Assembly (NCBI RefSeq): GCF_013362815.1
Contig: NZ_JABFVK010000049.1
Coordinates: 62,001 to 126,000, forward strand
Source: Hamadaea sp.
GTDB taxonomy: Bacteria; Actinomycetota; Actinomycetes; Mycobacteriales; Micromonosporaceae
Length of the DNA: 64,000 bases
Reading direction: 5' to 3'
The notes under the pieces are model-generated. The model was not told the origin of the DNA. It did no database searches and was given only the letters and a program-made list of their open reading frames with translations. Every line of letters begins with the position of its first letter. Within the stretch, counting starts at the first letter, position 1. Made by a program: the position numbers and the translations under genes. This document shows positions 9,059 through 18,500 of the stretch, piece by piece.

Positions 9059-10051
9059 GTGCGACTACGCCGGAGTGACCTTTCCCAACCGGGGATCGAA
9101 CGCCGTCGGCAGGGCCGGGGATTCTCCTACCGCTACCGAGGCCGGCCGGTCAGCGCCGCCGATCGGCAGCGGATCGAGGCACTCGTGCTGCCACCCGCGT
9201 GGACGGACGTCTGGATCAGCCCGGACGAGCGCGGTCACATCCAGGCGACCGGCGTCGACGCCGCCGGGCGTACGCAATATCGCTATCACGATCAGTGGCG
9301 GGAACGCCGGGACCGGGCGAAGTTCGCCCACGTCGAGGAGATGGCCCGGGCGTTGCCGAAGCTTCGCCGGGTGGTGAAGCAGGATCTGGCCACCCGGGGA
9401 CTCAACCGGCGCCGGGTGCTGGCGGCCGGCGTACGGCTGCTCGATCGGGCCGCGCTTCGGGTCGGTGGCGAGGCGTACGCCGTCGACGACCCCGACCTGG
9501 GCGACGCGACCTTCGGACTGGCGACGCTGCGACGGGAGCATGTGAGCGTACGCGGGAAGGTGGTCCGGCTCTCGTTCCCGGGGAAGGGCGGCACCGCCAC
9601 CGAGGTGACGATCGAAGACGCCGAGCTGGCGACCGTCATCCGCTCGTTGCTGCGCCGGCCCGACGACAACCCCGAGTTGCTGGCGTACTTCCACGGCCGC
9701 TCGTGGGTGGACGTCCGGAGCAGCGACGTCAACGACTATCTCCGGGACATCAGCGGAATGGACCTCACCGCGAAGGACTTCCGCACCTGGCACGGGACTG
9801 TCGCGGCGACGCTGAGCCTGTGCCGGGCCGGGCGCTGCGCTACGGCGTACGCCCGGCGGCGGGCGGTGTCGGCGGCGATGAAGGCTGCGGCGGAGGTGCT
9901 GGGCGACACCGCTTCCGTCGCTCGGAAGTCCTATGTCGACCCCCGGATCGTGGACGTCTTCGACTCCGGGAAGCTGCCTTCGGCTCCGGGTGCGGGTGCG
10001 GGGTGGCTGCTCGCCGAGAAGACCACCATGGCGGTGCTGGCGGCTGCCTGA
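9059..10051 (+). CDS. DNA topoisomerase IB
   Basis: Frame of ORF 8555..10051. VRLRRSDLSQPGIERRRQGRGFSYRYRGRPVSAADRQRIEALVLPPAWTDVWIS...DFRTWHGTVAA...ARKSYVDPRIVDVF is typical of bacterial TopIB. GTG start at 9059 inferred. Confidence 0.88.
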   Translation: MRLRRSDLSQPGIERRRQGRGFSYRYRGRPVSAADRQRIEALVLPPAWTDVWISPDERGHIQATGVDAAGRTQYRYHDQWRERRDRAKFAHVEEMARALPKLRRVVKQDLATRGLNRRRVLAAGVRLLDRAALRVGGEAYAVDDPDLGDATFGLATLRREHVSVRGKVVRLSFPGKGGTATEVTIEDAELATVIRSLLRRPDDNPELLAYFHGRSWVDVRSSDVNDYLRDISGMDLTAKDFRTWHGTVAATLSLCRAGRCATAYARRRAVSAAMKAAAEVLGDTASVARKSYVDPRIVDVFDSGKLPSAPGAGAGWLLAEKTTMAVLAAA

Positions 10052-10070
10052 GGTGGCCCCGCGGGCGACT

Positions 10071-10128
10071 CCATGATCAACGGAGCTTTTGTGGGGCTAT
10101 GACACCGCGAAACTTCCGCTGATCATGG
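10071..10128. repeat. Imperfect 58-bp palindromic intergenic element (REP/MITE-like)
   Basis: CCATGATCAACGGAGCTTTTGTG ... CGCGAAACTTCCGCTGATCATGG: arms match at 18 of 23 positions, with 9-bp perfect ends. Confidence 0.55.
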
Positions 10129-10171
10129 CCGCCGCGACCGCTGCGCCGCATCCGCCGCGACCGCTGCGCCG
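10129..10171. repeat. 20-bp direct repeat CCGCCGCGACCGCTGCGCCG x2
   Basis: Copies at 10129-10148 and 10152-10171. Confidence 0.85.
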
Positions 10172-10173
10172 AG

Positions 10174-11043
10174 TCACAGGATCGGCTTGCCGCCCGTCAC
10201 CGGGATGAGCGCACCGGACATGTAACTCGCCTCGTCCGAGGCCAGCAGCACGTACGCCGGAGCCACCTCCGCCGGCTGGCCGGCCCGGCCCAGCGGCGAG
10301 TTCTTTCCGAACTTCTCGACGTGGTCGGGCGGCATCGTGGACGGGATCAATGGAGTCCAGATCGGGCCGGGCGCGACCGCGTTGACTCGGATGCCGCGGT
10401 CGCCGAGCAACTGGGCCAGCCCCGCCGTGAAGTTCGCGATCGCGCCCTTCGTCGTCGCGTACGGCAAGAGGGTCGGCCGGGGCATGTCGGAGTTGATCGA
10501 ACTCGTGTTGATGATCGACCCGCCCGCCTTCATGTGCGGCAACGCCGCCTTCACGAGGCGGAACATCGCGGTGATGTTGATGTCGAAGGTCCGCGTCCAC
10601 TCCTCGTCGGTGATCTCCTCCACCGTCTCGTGCGTCATCTGGTACGCGGCGTTGTTGACGAGGACGTCGATGTGCCCGAAGGCGTCGACCGCCCGTGCGA
10701 TCAGCTTCTCGCAGTGGGCTCGGTCGGCCAGGTCCCCGGAGACGAGCACGGCCTGCCGACCGGCCTCCTCGACGAGCCTCGCCGTGTCCCGGGCGTCGGA
10801 GTCCTCACTCAGGTACGCGATGAGCACATCCGCGCCTTCGCGGGCGTACGCGATGGCCACTGCGCGACCGATCCCGCTGTCGCCGCCGGTGATCACGGCC
10901 TTCTTCCCGGCCAGCCGACCGGAGCCCCGATACGACTCCTCGCCGTGATCGGGCTTGATCTGCATGGCGCTCAATGTGCCGGGTGGCTGTTGCGGCGGCT
11001 CCCCCGAGAAGTCGGACGGTGGGGCGGGCTTGGTCTCAGACAT
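10174..11043 (-). CDS. SDR family oxidoreductase
   Basis: AVITGGDSGIGRAVAIAYAREGADV (TGxxxGIG) and YATTKGAI catalytic motif; start taken at MSETKPAPPS. Confidence 0.9.
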   Translation of the reverse strand: MSETKPAPPSDFSGEPPQQPPGTLSAMQIKPDHGEESYRGSGRLAGKKAVITGGDSGIGRAVAIAYAREGADVLIAYLSEDSDARDTARLVEEAGRQAVLVSGDLADRAHCEKLIARAVDAFGHIDVLVNNAAYQMTHETVEEITDEEWTRTFDINITAMFRLVKAALPHMKAGGSIINTSSINSDMPRPTLLPYATTKGAIANFTAGLAQLLGDRGIRVNAVAPGPIWTPLIPSTMPPDHVEKFGKNSPLGRAGQPAEVAPAYVLLASDEASYMSGALIPVTGGKPIL

Positions 11044-11263
11044 GCCGAACTCGTACCCGCCGATCGCGCGATCATGCGTCGACCACTCCACCGCCGGCTG
11101 CTTCGAGCGCCGGATCAGGGTTCCCGGTCGAATCTTGGCCGGAATACGACCCAGATCCGTGATCCGGCGGCCGTTTCTCCACACCGCGCCGATGAGAACC
11201 GCGGGGAGAACCGGCGCGGGGAGAACCGGTTTGAGCCGGTGGTGGCCGGGTAGCGCTGCTCGC

Positions 11264-12529
11264 ATGACCGAGACTCCGCTCCGGGTGGCCTTGATCTCCG
11301 AACACGCGAACCCGCTCGCTCCACCCGGCGGGGTCGACGCCGGCGGCCAGAACGTCCACGTCGAGGCCTTGGCGACGGCGCTGGCCCGGCGAGGTCACGA
11401 TGTCACGGTCTACACCCGCCGCGACGGCCCGCATCTGCCGCTGGAAGTCGACGCGCCGGGCGGCTTCCGGGTCGTGCACGTCCCGGCCGGTCCGCCCGAG
11501 CGCATACCCAGGGACGGTCTGCTGCCGTACATGGGCGCGTTCGGGCAGTGGCTCGCGGAGCAGTGGACCACCGGTCCGGCTCCGGACGCTGTGCATACGC
11601 ACTTCTGGATGAGCGGCGTCGCGGCGCTGGAGGCGGCGAAGGCGTACCGGGGTCGGCCCGTTCCGCTCGTGTCGACCTTCCACGCGCTCGGCACGGTCAA
11701 ACGGCGGATGCAGGGTGCGGCCGACACGAGTCCGGCCGATCGCATCGTCCTGGAGACGATGGTCGCCCGGAGCGCCGACCGAGTCATCGCGCAGTGCGCC
11801 GACGAGGTCGCCGAGCTGCTGCGCATGGGCGTACGCCGAGAGCGCATCGACGTCGTTCCGTCCGGAGTGGACACCGACGTGTTCCACCCGGCCGAGGGCG
11901 GTCCGTCGACGCGCCCGGACGGCCGTCCCGCCCGGCTGCTGAGCGTCGGCCGGCTCGTCGAACGCAAGGGGTACGCCGACATCGTGCAAACGCTGCGGAC
12001 GTTGCCCGACGCGGAGCTCCTCATCGCGGGTGGTCCGGCCGAGGGCGATCTGCGGAGTGACCCGGAGGCTCAACGGCTGGTACGCACCGCCGCCGAATAC
12101 GGCGTCGGCGACCGGCTGCGGCTGCTCGGAGCGGTCGACCGCTGGCGGATGCCCGCCCTGTATCAGGCGGTGGACGTGGTGATCTGCGCTCCGGCGTACG
12201 AGCCGTTCGGGATGACGCCGCTGGAGGCGATGGCCTGCGGTACGCCGGTCGTCGCGTACGCGGTCGGCGGGCTCACCGACTCGGTCATCCACGGCACCAC
12301 CGGGTTGCTCGTCGAACCGCGGAACGTGGCGCAGCTGTCGGAGTCCATCGGCAGCCTGCTCGACGACGAGTCGCTCCGGTACGCCTACGCCACCGGCGGT
12401 CTCCGGCGAGTCCGCGGCCGCTATCCCTGGACGCGGATCGCCGAACAGGTGGAGGTGGTCTACCGCTCGGTCCGGGCTCCGGAACCCGCCGCCGGGCTGC
12501 CCTTCCGGCGGTTGGCGGGGGTTCGATGA
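11264..12529 (+). CDS. Glycosyltransferase family 4 (GT-B)
   Basis: MTETPLRVALISEHANPLAPPGGVDAGGQNVHVEALATALARRGHDV... and C-terminal EPFGMTPLEAMACGTPVVAYAVGG. Confidence 0.88.
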   Translation: MTETPLRVALISEHANPLAPPGGVDAGGQNVHVEALATALARRGHDVTVYTRRDGPHLPLEVDAPGGFRVVHVPAGPPERIPRDGLLPYMGAFGQWLAEQWTTGPAPDAVHTHFWMSGVAALEAAKAYRGRPVPLVSTFHALGTVKRRMQGAADTSPADRIVLETMVARSADRVIAQCADEVAELLRMGVRRERIDVVPSGVDTDVFHPAEGGPSTRPDGRPARLLSVGRLVERKGYADIVQTLRTLPDAELLIAGGPAEGDLRSDPEAQRLVRTAAEYGVGDRLRLLGAVDRWRMPALYQAVDVVICAPAYEPFGMTPLEAMACGTPVVAYAVGGLTDSVIHGTTGLLVEPRNVAQLSESIGSLLDDESLRYAYATGGLRRVRGRYPWTRIAEQVEVVYRSVRAPEPAAGLPFRRLAGVR

Positions 12530-12593
12530 TGATCGCGGCGGGTATAGGGGTTCCGGAATCAGCCCAGCCGCGTACGCGGCCCGGCCGGAACTG

Positions 12594-13373
12594 GTGAGCA
12601 CGACGAGCCTGACGACGGTGACCCGACAGGACCTGCGGACCGGGGTCTACGAGCTCCGCCCCACGGGTTCGCTCGACCTGTCAGGGACCGCCGCGCTCCG
12701 CCGTTCGGCCCTGAAAGTGCTGCCGGAACAACCCCGGGCCCTGCTGCTCGGCCTCGACGAGATCGACATCCGTGACCCGCTGAACTTGGCGGTGCTGCCC
12801 AGCATCGACAAGCGGGTGCGGCTCGACTGCGGCATCCGGCTTCAGTGTTACGCCGATCCGGCGACCGACACAGGCAGGCGCGTCCGGCAGGTCGTCGGCG
12901 GGCGGATCGCCCTGCACGACGACCGGCTCTCGGCGCTGGTCGCTGCGGATCAGGAGACCGTGGCGACGCAGCGGGCGTACCGGCATCTGACGCCCGGCGC
13001 CGGGGCGGTCCGCGAGGCTCGCGCGATCACCCAGGAATGCTGCCGGCGCTGGGGCATCCCGCAGATCTCCGACGCCGCCCAGCTCATCGTCTCGGAACTG
13101 ATCACCAACGCCGTCCAGCACGCGCAGACCGAGATTGACCTCATCCTCACCCATCGGGGTCCCAGGCTGCATCTACAGGTACGCGATACCGCGTACGCAC
13201 CCGCGTTGTTCCCCATCGAACCGGTCAGCAGCCTGATCTACCGCGTCGGGGACGACCGGATCGGTGGCCGGGGCTTGATGCTCGTCGCGATGTTGTCCGC
13301 GGCGTGCGGTACCACGGTCGGCGCCGACGCCAAGACTGTGTGGGCTTCGTTGCGCGTACGCCCCGAGGTGTGA
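12594..13373 (+). CDS. STAS-like domain fused to RsbW-type HATPase (anti-sigma factor-like)
   Basis: N-terminal STAS-like beta/alpha segment; C-terminal AQLIVSELITNAVQHAQTEIDL...GGRGLMLVAMLS HATPase motifs. Confidence 0.75.
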   Translation: MSTTSLTTVTRQDLRTGVYELRPTGSLDLSGTAALRRSALKVLPEQPRALLLGLDEIDIRDPLNLAVLPSIDKRVRLDCGIRLQCYADPATDTGRRVRQVVGGRIALHDDRLSALVAADQETVATQRAYRHLTPGAGAVREARAITQECCRRWGIPQISDAAQLIVSELITNAVQHAQTEIDLILTHRGPRLHLQVRDTAYAPALFPIEPVSSLIYRVGDDRIGGRGLMLVAMLSAACGTTVGADAKTVWASLRVRPEV

Positions 13374-13448
13374 CGCGGCGTAAGCGTTGGAGAATCGGGC
13401 ATTGCGTGAGAAAGGCGCTAGAATCGGGGACTAGCCCGATGGAGGCCG

Positions 13449-13808
13449 ATGGTGACGCCGAGCGAGTTCGGGGCTTGGTCCGTCAGTGAGCCGAATGGTG
13501 ACGTCACCGTGTTTCTGCGCGGTGAGCTCGACCTGTCCACCGCGGCACGGGCGAAAGACGCGTTGCTCGGTGCGGTCAGCCGTGGCGGTGGCCGGCTGAC
13601 CATCGACGTCTCGCAGCTCTCGTTCATCGACGCAACCGGCGTTCGCGGCCTGATGAGCGCCCGGCTCGCCGCCGAAGCGGCCGGGCAGCCGATGCACGTG
13701 ACCGGCGCCCACGGAGTCGTCGCGATCGTCCTCGAACTGCTGAACTTCCCCGTGCCCGACCGTCCTTTGGTGCCGGATCAGGGATCCGGGCCGAATCTTG
13801 AGGCGTGA
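13449..13808 (+). CDS. Anti-sigma factor antagonist (STAS domain)
   Basis: VFLRGELDLSTAARAKDALL...LTIDVSQLSFIDATGVRGLMSA. Confidence 0.88.
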   Translation: MVTPSEFGAWSVSEPNGDVTVFLRGELDLSTAARAKDALLGAVSRGGGRLTIDVSQLSFIDATGVRGLMSARLAAEAAGQPMHVTGAHGVVAIVLELLNFPVPDRPLVPDQGSGPNLEA

Positions 13809-14662
13809 CCGACCCGAGTCACTGATCCGGCTGCTCCGGTGCCGGTGAGCGCGCCGGGCGCGGCATAGCGGCGAGTACGCCGCAGGAATCGGAAGCCCAG
13901 CTGACCGCGTAGGGCGATCAGACCGAGGTCGTCGTCGGCCGTGGCGGTCTGGATCTCGTCGACGTGCGGATGGATCTCGCGCAGTCGCTGGATGAGGGCG
14001 GCACTGACCCAGCGGCCCAGCCCGTGCCCTCGATGCGCGGCCAGCACGGCCGGTCCGTATTGAAGCGCGCGACGCTGCCAGGGCGGCCCGACGACGACCG
14101 TCGCGTACGCGGCGAGGTCGCCGTCGGCGTCCGCTGCGACCTGAACGGCGTGCCCCAACCGGTTCGGGTCGTCGAGCACGTCCGCGATCGCGGGGGCGTC
14201 GAGGATGGCTCCGGACCAGTCGGCCAGGCGATAGCCGGGGTGCTCGTCGTCGACCAGCTCGCTCACCCAGGCCTGATGAACGTCGCAATAGGTCAGCAGG
14301 TCATGCCGCCGCAATCCGGCCGGCTGGAAGCCGTGACGCCGATAGAGCGCCTCTTCCGGCGTACCTTCGGTCACGTCGGCGGCCAGAAGCCGACCGGCTG
14401 CCTGCTCGCGGACGGCGGCCAGGAGTCGCGATCCGATGCCCCGGTTCCGCCACTCGGCCGCGACGTGGAGGCTGACCTCGGAGGGCGCCTCTCGCGAGGA
14501 AGGCGGTTCACGGAAGGGTGGCATGACCAGGCTGGGCCGGAACGGAATGCCCGGGCGCAATCCGGCCACCCCGGCCGCGGACCCGTCTCCCGTCACGGCC
14601 TGCCACCGCGAGACGCCGAAGTCGTCCGACGCCGTCACGATGCCGACCAGCCGTTCGCTCAT
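13778..14662 (-). CDS. GNAT family N-acetyltransferase (two GNAT-like halves)
   Basis: RNRGIGSRLLAAVREQA and AHRGHGLGRWVSAALIQRL acetyl-CoA loops; convergent overlap with the STAS gene end. Confidence 0.85.
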   Translation of the reverse strand: MSERLVGIVTASDDFGVSRWQAVTGDGSAAGVAGLRPGIPFRPSLVMPPFREPPSSREAPSEVSLHVAAEWRNRGIGSRLLAAVREQAAGRLLAADVTEGTPEEALYRRHGFQPAGLRRHDLLTYCDVHQAWVSELVDDEHPGYRLADWSGAILDAPAIADVLDDPNRLGHAVQVAADADGDLAAYATVVVGPPWQRRALQYGPAVLAAHRGHGLGRWVSAALIQRLREIHPHVDEIQTATADDDLGLIALRGQLGFRFLRRTRRYAAPGALTGTGAAGSVTRVGHASRFGPDP

Positions 14663-14749
14663 GCGAATCAGGATTCCGCCCGACCCGGCTGCGCAACAAC
14701 GGGAAAGATCGAATCGCCGGTTAACCCACCGGTTATGAATCGTCGCCCG

Positions 14750-15646
14750 TCATCCGGCGTACGCGCGCGGGCCCATCGACTCCGCGATCTCCACGAAGGC
14801 TCGCGTACGCGGATGCAGGTCGTCGTCACGCCACACGAGCGCCCATTCGGTGACCGGCGCGTCCACCACCGGCAGCAGCACCAGGCCCGGATGCGAGTAG
14901 TACCGCGAATAGTGCTGGTTGAGCGGCGACAAGGCTTGGCCGGTCGACACCGCGTGCAGCACCTCGTGGAAGGTGTTGACCACCGGGCCCCGCCGGATCG
15001 GCCGCCCGCTGGGCGTCGTGTCCGGCAGCATGCTGCCGATCCAGTCCTCGGAGACATTGGGGCCGGTGTCGATGAACACCCGGTCGGCGAAGTCCTCCAA
15101 CGACACCGACTCCCGGTCGGCCAGCTCGTGGCCGGCCCACACCGCCAGCAGACGGCCCTCGGTGAGCAGCACCGGGCCCTCGGTCAGACCGGGCTCTCGA
15201 ATGGGTCGCCACACCAGCGACAAGTCCACCTCGCCGCGGCGCACCTCGCCGAACGGATCGCTGAAGTGGATCTCCCGGACCACCACGTCACAGCGTGGAT
15301 AGCGGGTGCGGAACGCGTCGAAGACCGGGCTCAACTCGTGGCTGACCGCGCCCATCGTGCCCAGCCGAACCGTTCCCGACACGCCGCGGGCGGTCTCGGT
15401 CGCCCGTTCCACACCCCGTTGGATCGCCTGGTAGCCGGCCCGCAGATCCGCGCGCAGCTGCTCGCCGAGCGGGGTCAAGGCGACCGCCCGGCTGGTGCGC
15501 TCGAACAGCACTCCGCCGATCCGGCGTTCCTGCGCTTTGATCGACTGACTGACCCGCGCCTGCGTCACATGCAGCCGCTCGGCCGTGCGCCCGAAATGAA
15601 GCTCTTCGGCCAGCGTCAGGAAGATTTCGATGTCGCGCAACTCCAC
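14750..15646 (-). CDS. LysR family transcriptional regulator
   Basis: VELRDIEIFLTLAEELHFGRTAERLHVTQARVSQSIKAQERRIGGVLFERTSRAVALT. GTG start inferred. Confidence 0.9.
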   Translation of the reverse strand: MELRDIEIFLTLAEELHFGRTAERLHVTQARVSQSIKAQERRIGGVLFERTSRAVALTPLGEQLRADLRAGYQAIQRGVERATETARGVSGTVRLGTMGAVSHELSPVFDAFRTRYPRCDVVVREIHFSDPFGEVRRGEVDLSLVWRPIREPGLTEGPVLLTEGRLLAVWAGHELADRESVSLEDFADRVFIDTGPNVSEDWIGSMLPDTTPSGRPIRRGPVVNTFHEVLHAVSTGQALSPLNQHYSRYYSHPGLVLLPVVDAPVTEWALVWRDDDLHPRTRAFVEIAESMGPRAYAG

Positions 15647-15710
15647 GTGGAACCCCAGGTCTGACGGCGGTACAGGCCCGGATCGTAACTTCCCCGGCTC
15701 AGCACCGCCC

Positions 15711-15726
15711 ATAAGCCTGGGGTTAT
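15711..15726. promoter_or_regulatory. LTTR-type operator candidate
   Basis: ATAAGCCTGGGGTTAT fits ATAAnCCnnGGnTTAT (contains T-N11-A) between divergent LysR and the hypothetical gene. Confidence 0.45.
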
Positions 15727-15816
15727 CCGGCGTTATCCAGGTTCTCGTTGTTCGCGCGTGCGCGGCTGCCGAAGACTGACTGCCGACCAGGAACAACGCA
15801 GCTAGAGGAGTCACTC

Positions 15817-16269
15817 ATGACCGTATTCCTCGCCGACGCACCGGCTCCCGGCGTCGATCTGAGCCTGTTCGGCCAGTTCGCCGGCTCGTGGGAGCTGACC
15901 TGCACCGATCACGGCGTCGACGGTTCCACGACCGTCCGCCGGGGCGAGTGGCATTTCGGGTACGCCCTGGCCGGCCGGGCGACCACCGACGTCTGGATCC
16001 TGCCCGGCGTCGAGCACCGAGTCAGCGTGCGCTTCCCCAATCCCACCGCCGGTCCCGGCGTCTGGCGGTCGCTCTGGTTCGGCCCGGGGCGTGGCCGGAA
16101 ACACATGTTCCTCGCCGGTCAGGTGGAGGAGCGGATCGTCCTCGAGGGCGGCGACCTTCGGTGGACGCTGCACGGCATCGAGTCCGACACGTTCTGCGGT
16201 CGCAACGAGGTGCGCCGGTCCGACGGGGAATGGCGTACGCGCCAGGAGTTCGAGGTGTGGCGCCGCTAG
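15817..16269 (+). CDS. Hypothetical protein (DUF1579-like lipocalin-type fold)
   Basis: MTVFLADAPAPGVDLSLFGQFAGSWELTCTDHGVDGSTTVRRGEWHFGYALAGRATTDVWI; RBS gctagaggag upstream. Confidence 0.75.
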   Translation: MTVFLADAPAPGVDLSLFGQFAGSWELTCTDHGVDGSTTVRRGEWHFGYALAGRATTDVWILPGVEHRVSVRFPNPTAGPGVWRSLWFGPGRGRKHMFLAGQVEERIVLEGGDLRWTLHGIESDTFCGRNEVRRSDGEWRTRQEFEVWRR

Positions 16270-17297
16270 AGCCAGCCGGACTTGCGGAACAGCCGGTAGA
16301 GCCCGTACGCCGAACCGAACATGATCACGAGGATGGCCGGATAGCCGTACTGCCAGCGCAGTTCGGGCATGAAGTCGAAGTTCATGCCGTAGATCCCGGC
16401 GATCGCGGTCTGCAACGCGGCGATGCCGGCCCACGCGGCGATCTTGCGCATGTCGTTGTTCTGATCGACCGCGACCTGGGCCAGCCGCGCCTGCAACAGG
16501 GACTGCAGCATGTCGTCGAAGGCCGCGATCCGCTCGACGACGCGCTGGAGGGTGTTGTCGATCTGCCGGAAGCGCCGCCGGATCTCCTTGGGCACCTGGC
16601 CCGGATCGTCCACGATGGATGCCATCGGCCGCTGGAGCGGCGCGACCGCCCGCTTGAACTCCATCAACTCGCGCTTGAGCTGGTAGATGTGGGCGATGCG
16701 GCTGCTCGTCTCCCGGCCGAAGACGTGCGCCTCCAGCGCGTCGACGTCGGCCTCGATCGCCGTCGAAACGTCCAGGTAGTTGTCGACCATGCGCTGGCAG
16801 ATGGCGTACGCGACGGCCCAGGGTCCGCGGGCCAACAGGTCCGGTTCCCTCTGCAGACTGGTACGCACCCCGCCGAGCGCGCCGGGGGCCCCGTGACGGA
16901 TGGTGATCACATATCGGGCACCGAGGAAGACGGTGATCGAGCCGCTCTCGACGACCTCCGAGGTCGCAGTGAGCTCCGGGTGCTCGACATAGCTGGTCGT
17001 CCGCAGGGCGAAGTAGGTCACCTCGCCGAAGCGCTGGATGGTCGGACGGCTGTGCACGGTCAGCGCATGTTCGACGGCCAGATCGTCCAAGTCGAACACG
17101 ATCGCGACGTCGGCCATGACCTCCGGAGTGGGCTCGTGCAAGCCGAGCCAGACGAACGCACCGGGGGTGTCCTGGGCGACCGCGTACGCATCCGGATAGG
17201 CGCGCGGGCCGCCGTCTCTGGCCCCCTCGACATAGACGGCGCAGTCCACCACGCCCGTCGGCGCCATCGCCCACCTCACTTCGGCCGTAGCGGTCAT
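16266..17297 (-). CDS. CorA-family divalent cation transporter
   Basis: C-terminal two-TM region with IYGMNF signature; start at MTATAEVRW. Confidence 0.92.
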   Translation of the reverse strand: MTATAEVRWAMAPTGVVDCAVYVEGARDGGPRAYPDAYAVAQDTPGAFVWLGLHEPTPEVMADVAIVFDLDDLAVEHALTVHSRPTIQRFGEVTYFALRTTSYVEHPELTATSEVVESGSITVFLGARYVITIRHGAPGALGGVRTSLQREPDLLARGPWAVAYAICQRMVDNYLDVSTAIEADVDALEAHVFGRETSSRIAHIYQLKRELMEFKRAVAPLQRPMASIVDDPGQVPKEIRRRFRQIDNTLQRVVERIAAFDDMLQSLLQARLAQVAVDQNNDMRKIAAWAGIAALQTAIAGIYGMNFDFMPELRWQYGYPAILVIMFGSAYGLYRLFRKSGWL

Positions 17298-17343
17298 GCG
17301 CACTGTATCGACTGGGCGCATTCTCCGCGTCGGCCGAGTGGAG

Positions 17344-18063
17344 TCACCTCCGGGGCAGGCCGAACACCTGAGCCTTGTCGATGTACGCGTCGCCGAACGT
17401 CCCGATGCCGGGGTTCTGATAGGTCGCCAGCAGCTCCAGCTCGGCCTCCGGCAAGTGACCACGACCGGGGTCGCCGACCAGCACCTGACCGCCTGCGTCG
17501 CGTACGCGGCCGAGGTAGGGCAGGACGAGGGCAGCGATCTCGTCGTTGTAGAAGCCGTCCCCGACCAGCACGACCTCAGCCTCCCGGCCGTCGCCGGACA
17601 GCAGGTCACCCACGTGCGACGTCACGTCGACGTCGTTGGCCTCGGCGTTGAGGCTGATCGCAGCGCCGGCCAGCGGGTCGATGTCGTTCGCCACGACGGA
17701 ACGCGCGCCCGCGCGGGCGGCGGCGATCGCGGCCAGCCCCGACCCCGATCCGATGTCGAGCACCGACTTACCGCGTACAACCTCCGGATGATCGAGGATG
17801 TAGCGGGCGACGGCCTGGCCCCCCGCCCAAGCCGAGGCCCAGAACGGCGCGGCGAGCCGGGACTTGGTCGCGGCCTCCAGCCGGGCCCAGAACAAGATCG
17901 CGTCCTGGGCCAGATAGAGCTGGACCTCGGGGACCATGGCCACCGGCAGGAGAACGAGCTGGTCACCGGCGGCCTCGAACCGGTCGCCGTCCACCAGGCC
18001 GCTGAGGAAATGACCGGCCGTCGGCGGGCTCTGCACCCGGACTCGGGTGGAAATGTCGGACAC
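17344..18063 (-). CDS. Class I SAM-dependent methyltransferase
   Basis: [47 protein letters not shown] start inferred. Confidence 0.85.
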   Translation of the reverse strand: MSDISTRVRVQSPPTAGHFLSGLVDGDRFEAAGDQLVLLPVAMVPEVQLYLAQDAILFWARLEAATKSRLAAPFWASAWAGGQAVARYILDHPEVVRGKSVLDIGSGSGLAAIAAARAGARSVVANDIDPLAGAAISLNAEANDVDVTSHVGDLLSGDGREAEVVLVGDGFYNDEIAALVLPYLGRVRDAGGQVLVGDPGRGHLPEAELELLATYQNPGIGTFGDAYIDKAQVFGLPRR

Positions 18064-18178
18064 GATGGTTCTCCCAGCTCGATCGGCGACTACGGTGGAC
18101 GGGTGCGGATTGGTCAAAGTGACATGGCCTTCGTTTCTACGTGGGTCTCAAACTCCGCACCCGAATGGGAGACGGCAC

Positions 18179-18382
18179 ATGGCAACGGGAACCGTGAAGT
18201 GGTTCAACGCCGACAAGGGGTTCGGTTTCATCCAGCAGGACGACGGTGGCCCCGACGTCTTCGTGCACTACTCAGCCATCGCCAGTGGTGGCTACCGGAG
18301 CCTCGATGAGGGCCAGAAGGTCCAGTTCGAGGTCAAGCAAGGACAGAAAGGCCCGCAGGCCGACAACGTAACCGTCGTCTAG
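18179..18382 (+). CDS. Cold-shock protein (CspA family)
   Basis: [34 protein letters not shown] (RNP1/RNP2 motifs). Confidence 0.97.
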   Translation: MATGTVKWFNADKGFGFIQQDDGGPDVFVHYSAIASGGYRSLDEGQKVQFEVKQGQKGPQADNVTVV

Positions 18383-18391
18383 TCCTTAAAT

Positions 18392-18425
18392 GCTTCCGGG
18401 GCCGAACTGATCCGGCCCCGGAAGC
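18392..18425 (+). terminator. Strong hairpin downstream of csp
   Basis: GCTTCCGGGGCC / GGCCCCGGAAGC perfect 12-bp stem; no clear T-tract. Confidence 0.65.
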
Positions 18426-18500
18426 GTATCTCACGGGCAGCCCGGGCCGTCGGCAGACACGAAGGAATCGGGCTGCCCGTACACTGGGCCGCTGACGATC

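Noticed and set aside
12541-12552. TAGGGG at 12545 as a regulon member
   Set aside because: Single isolated copy far outside the cluster, upstream of a STAS/kinase gene; compatible with chance.
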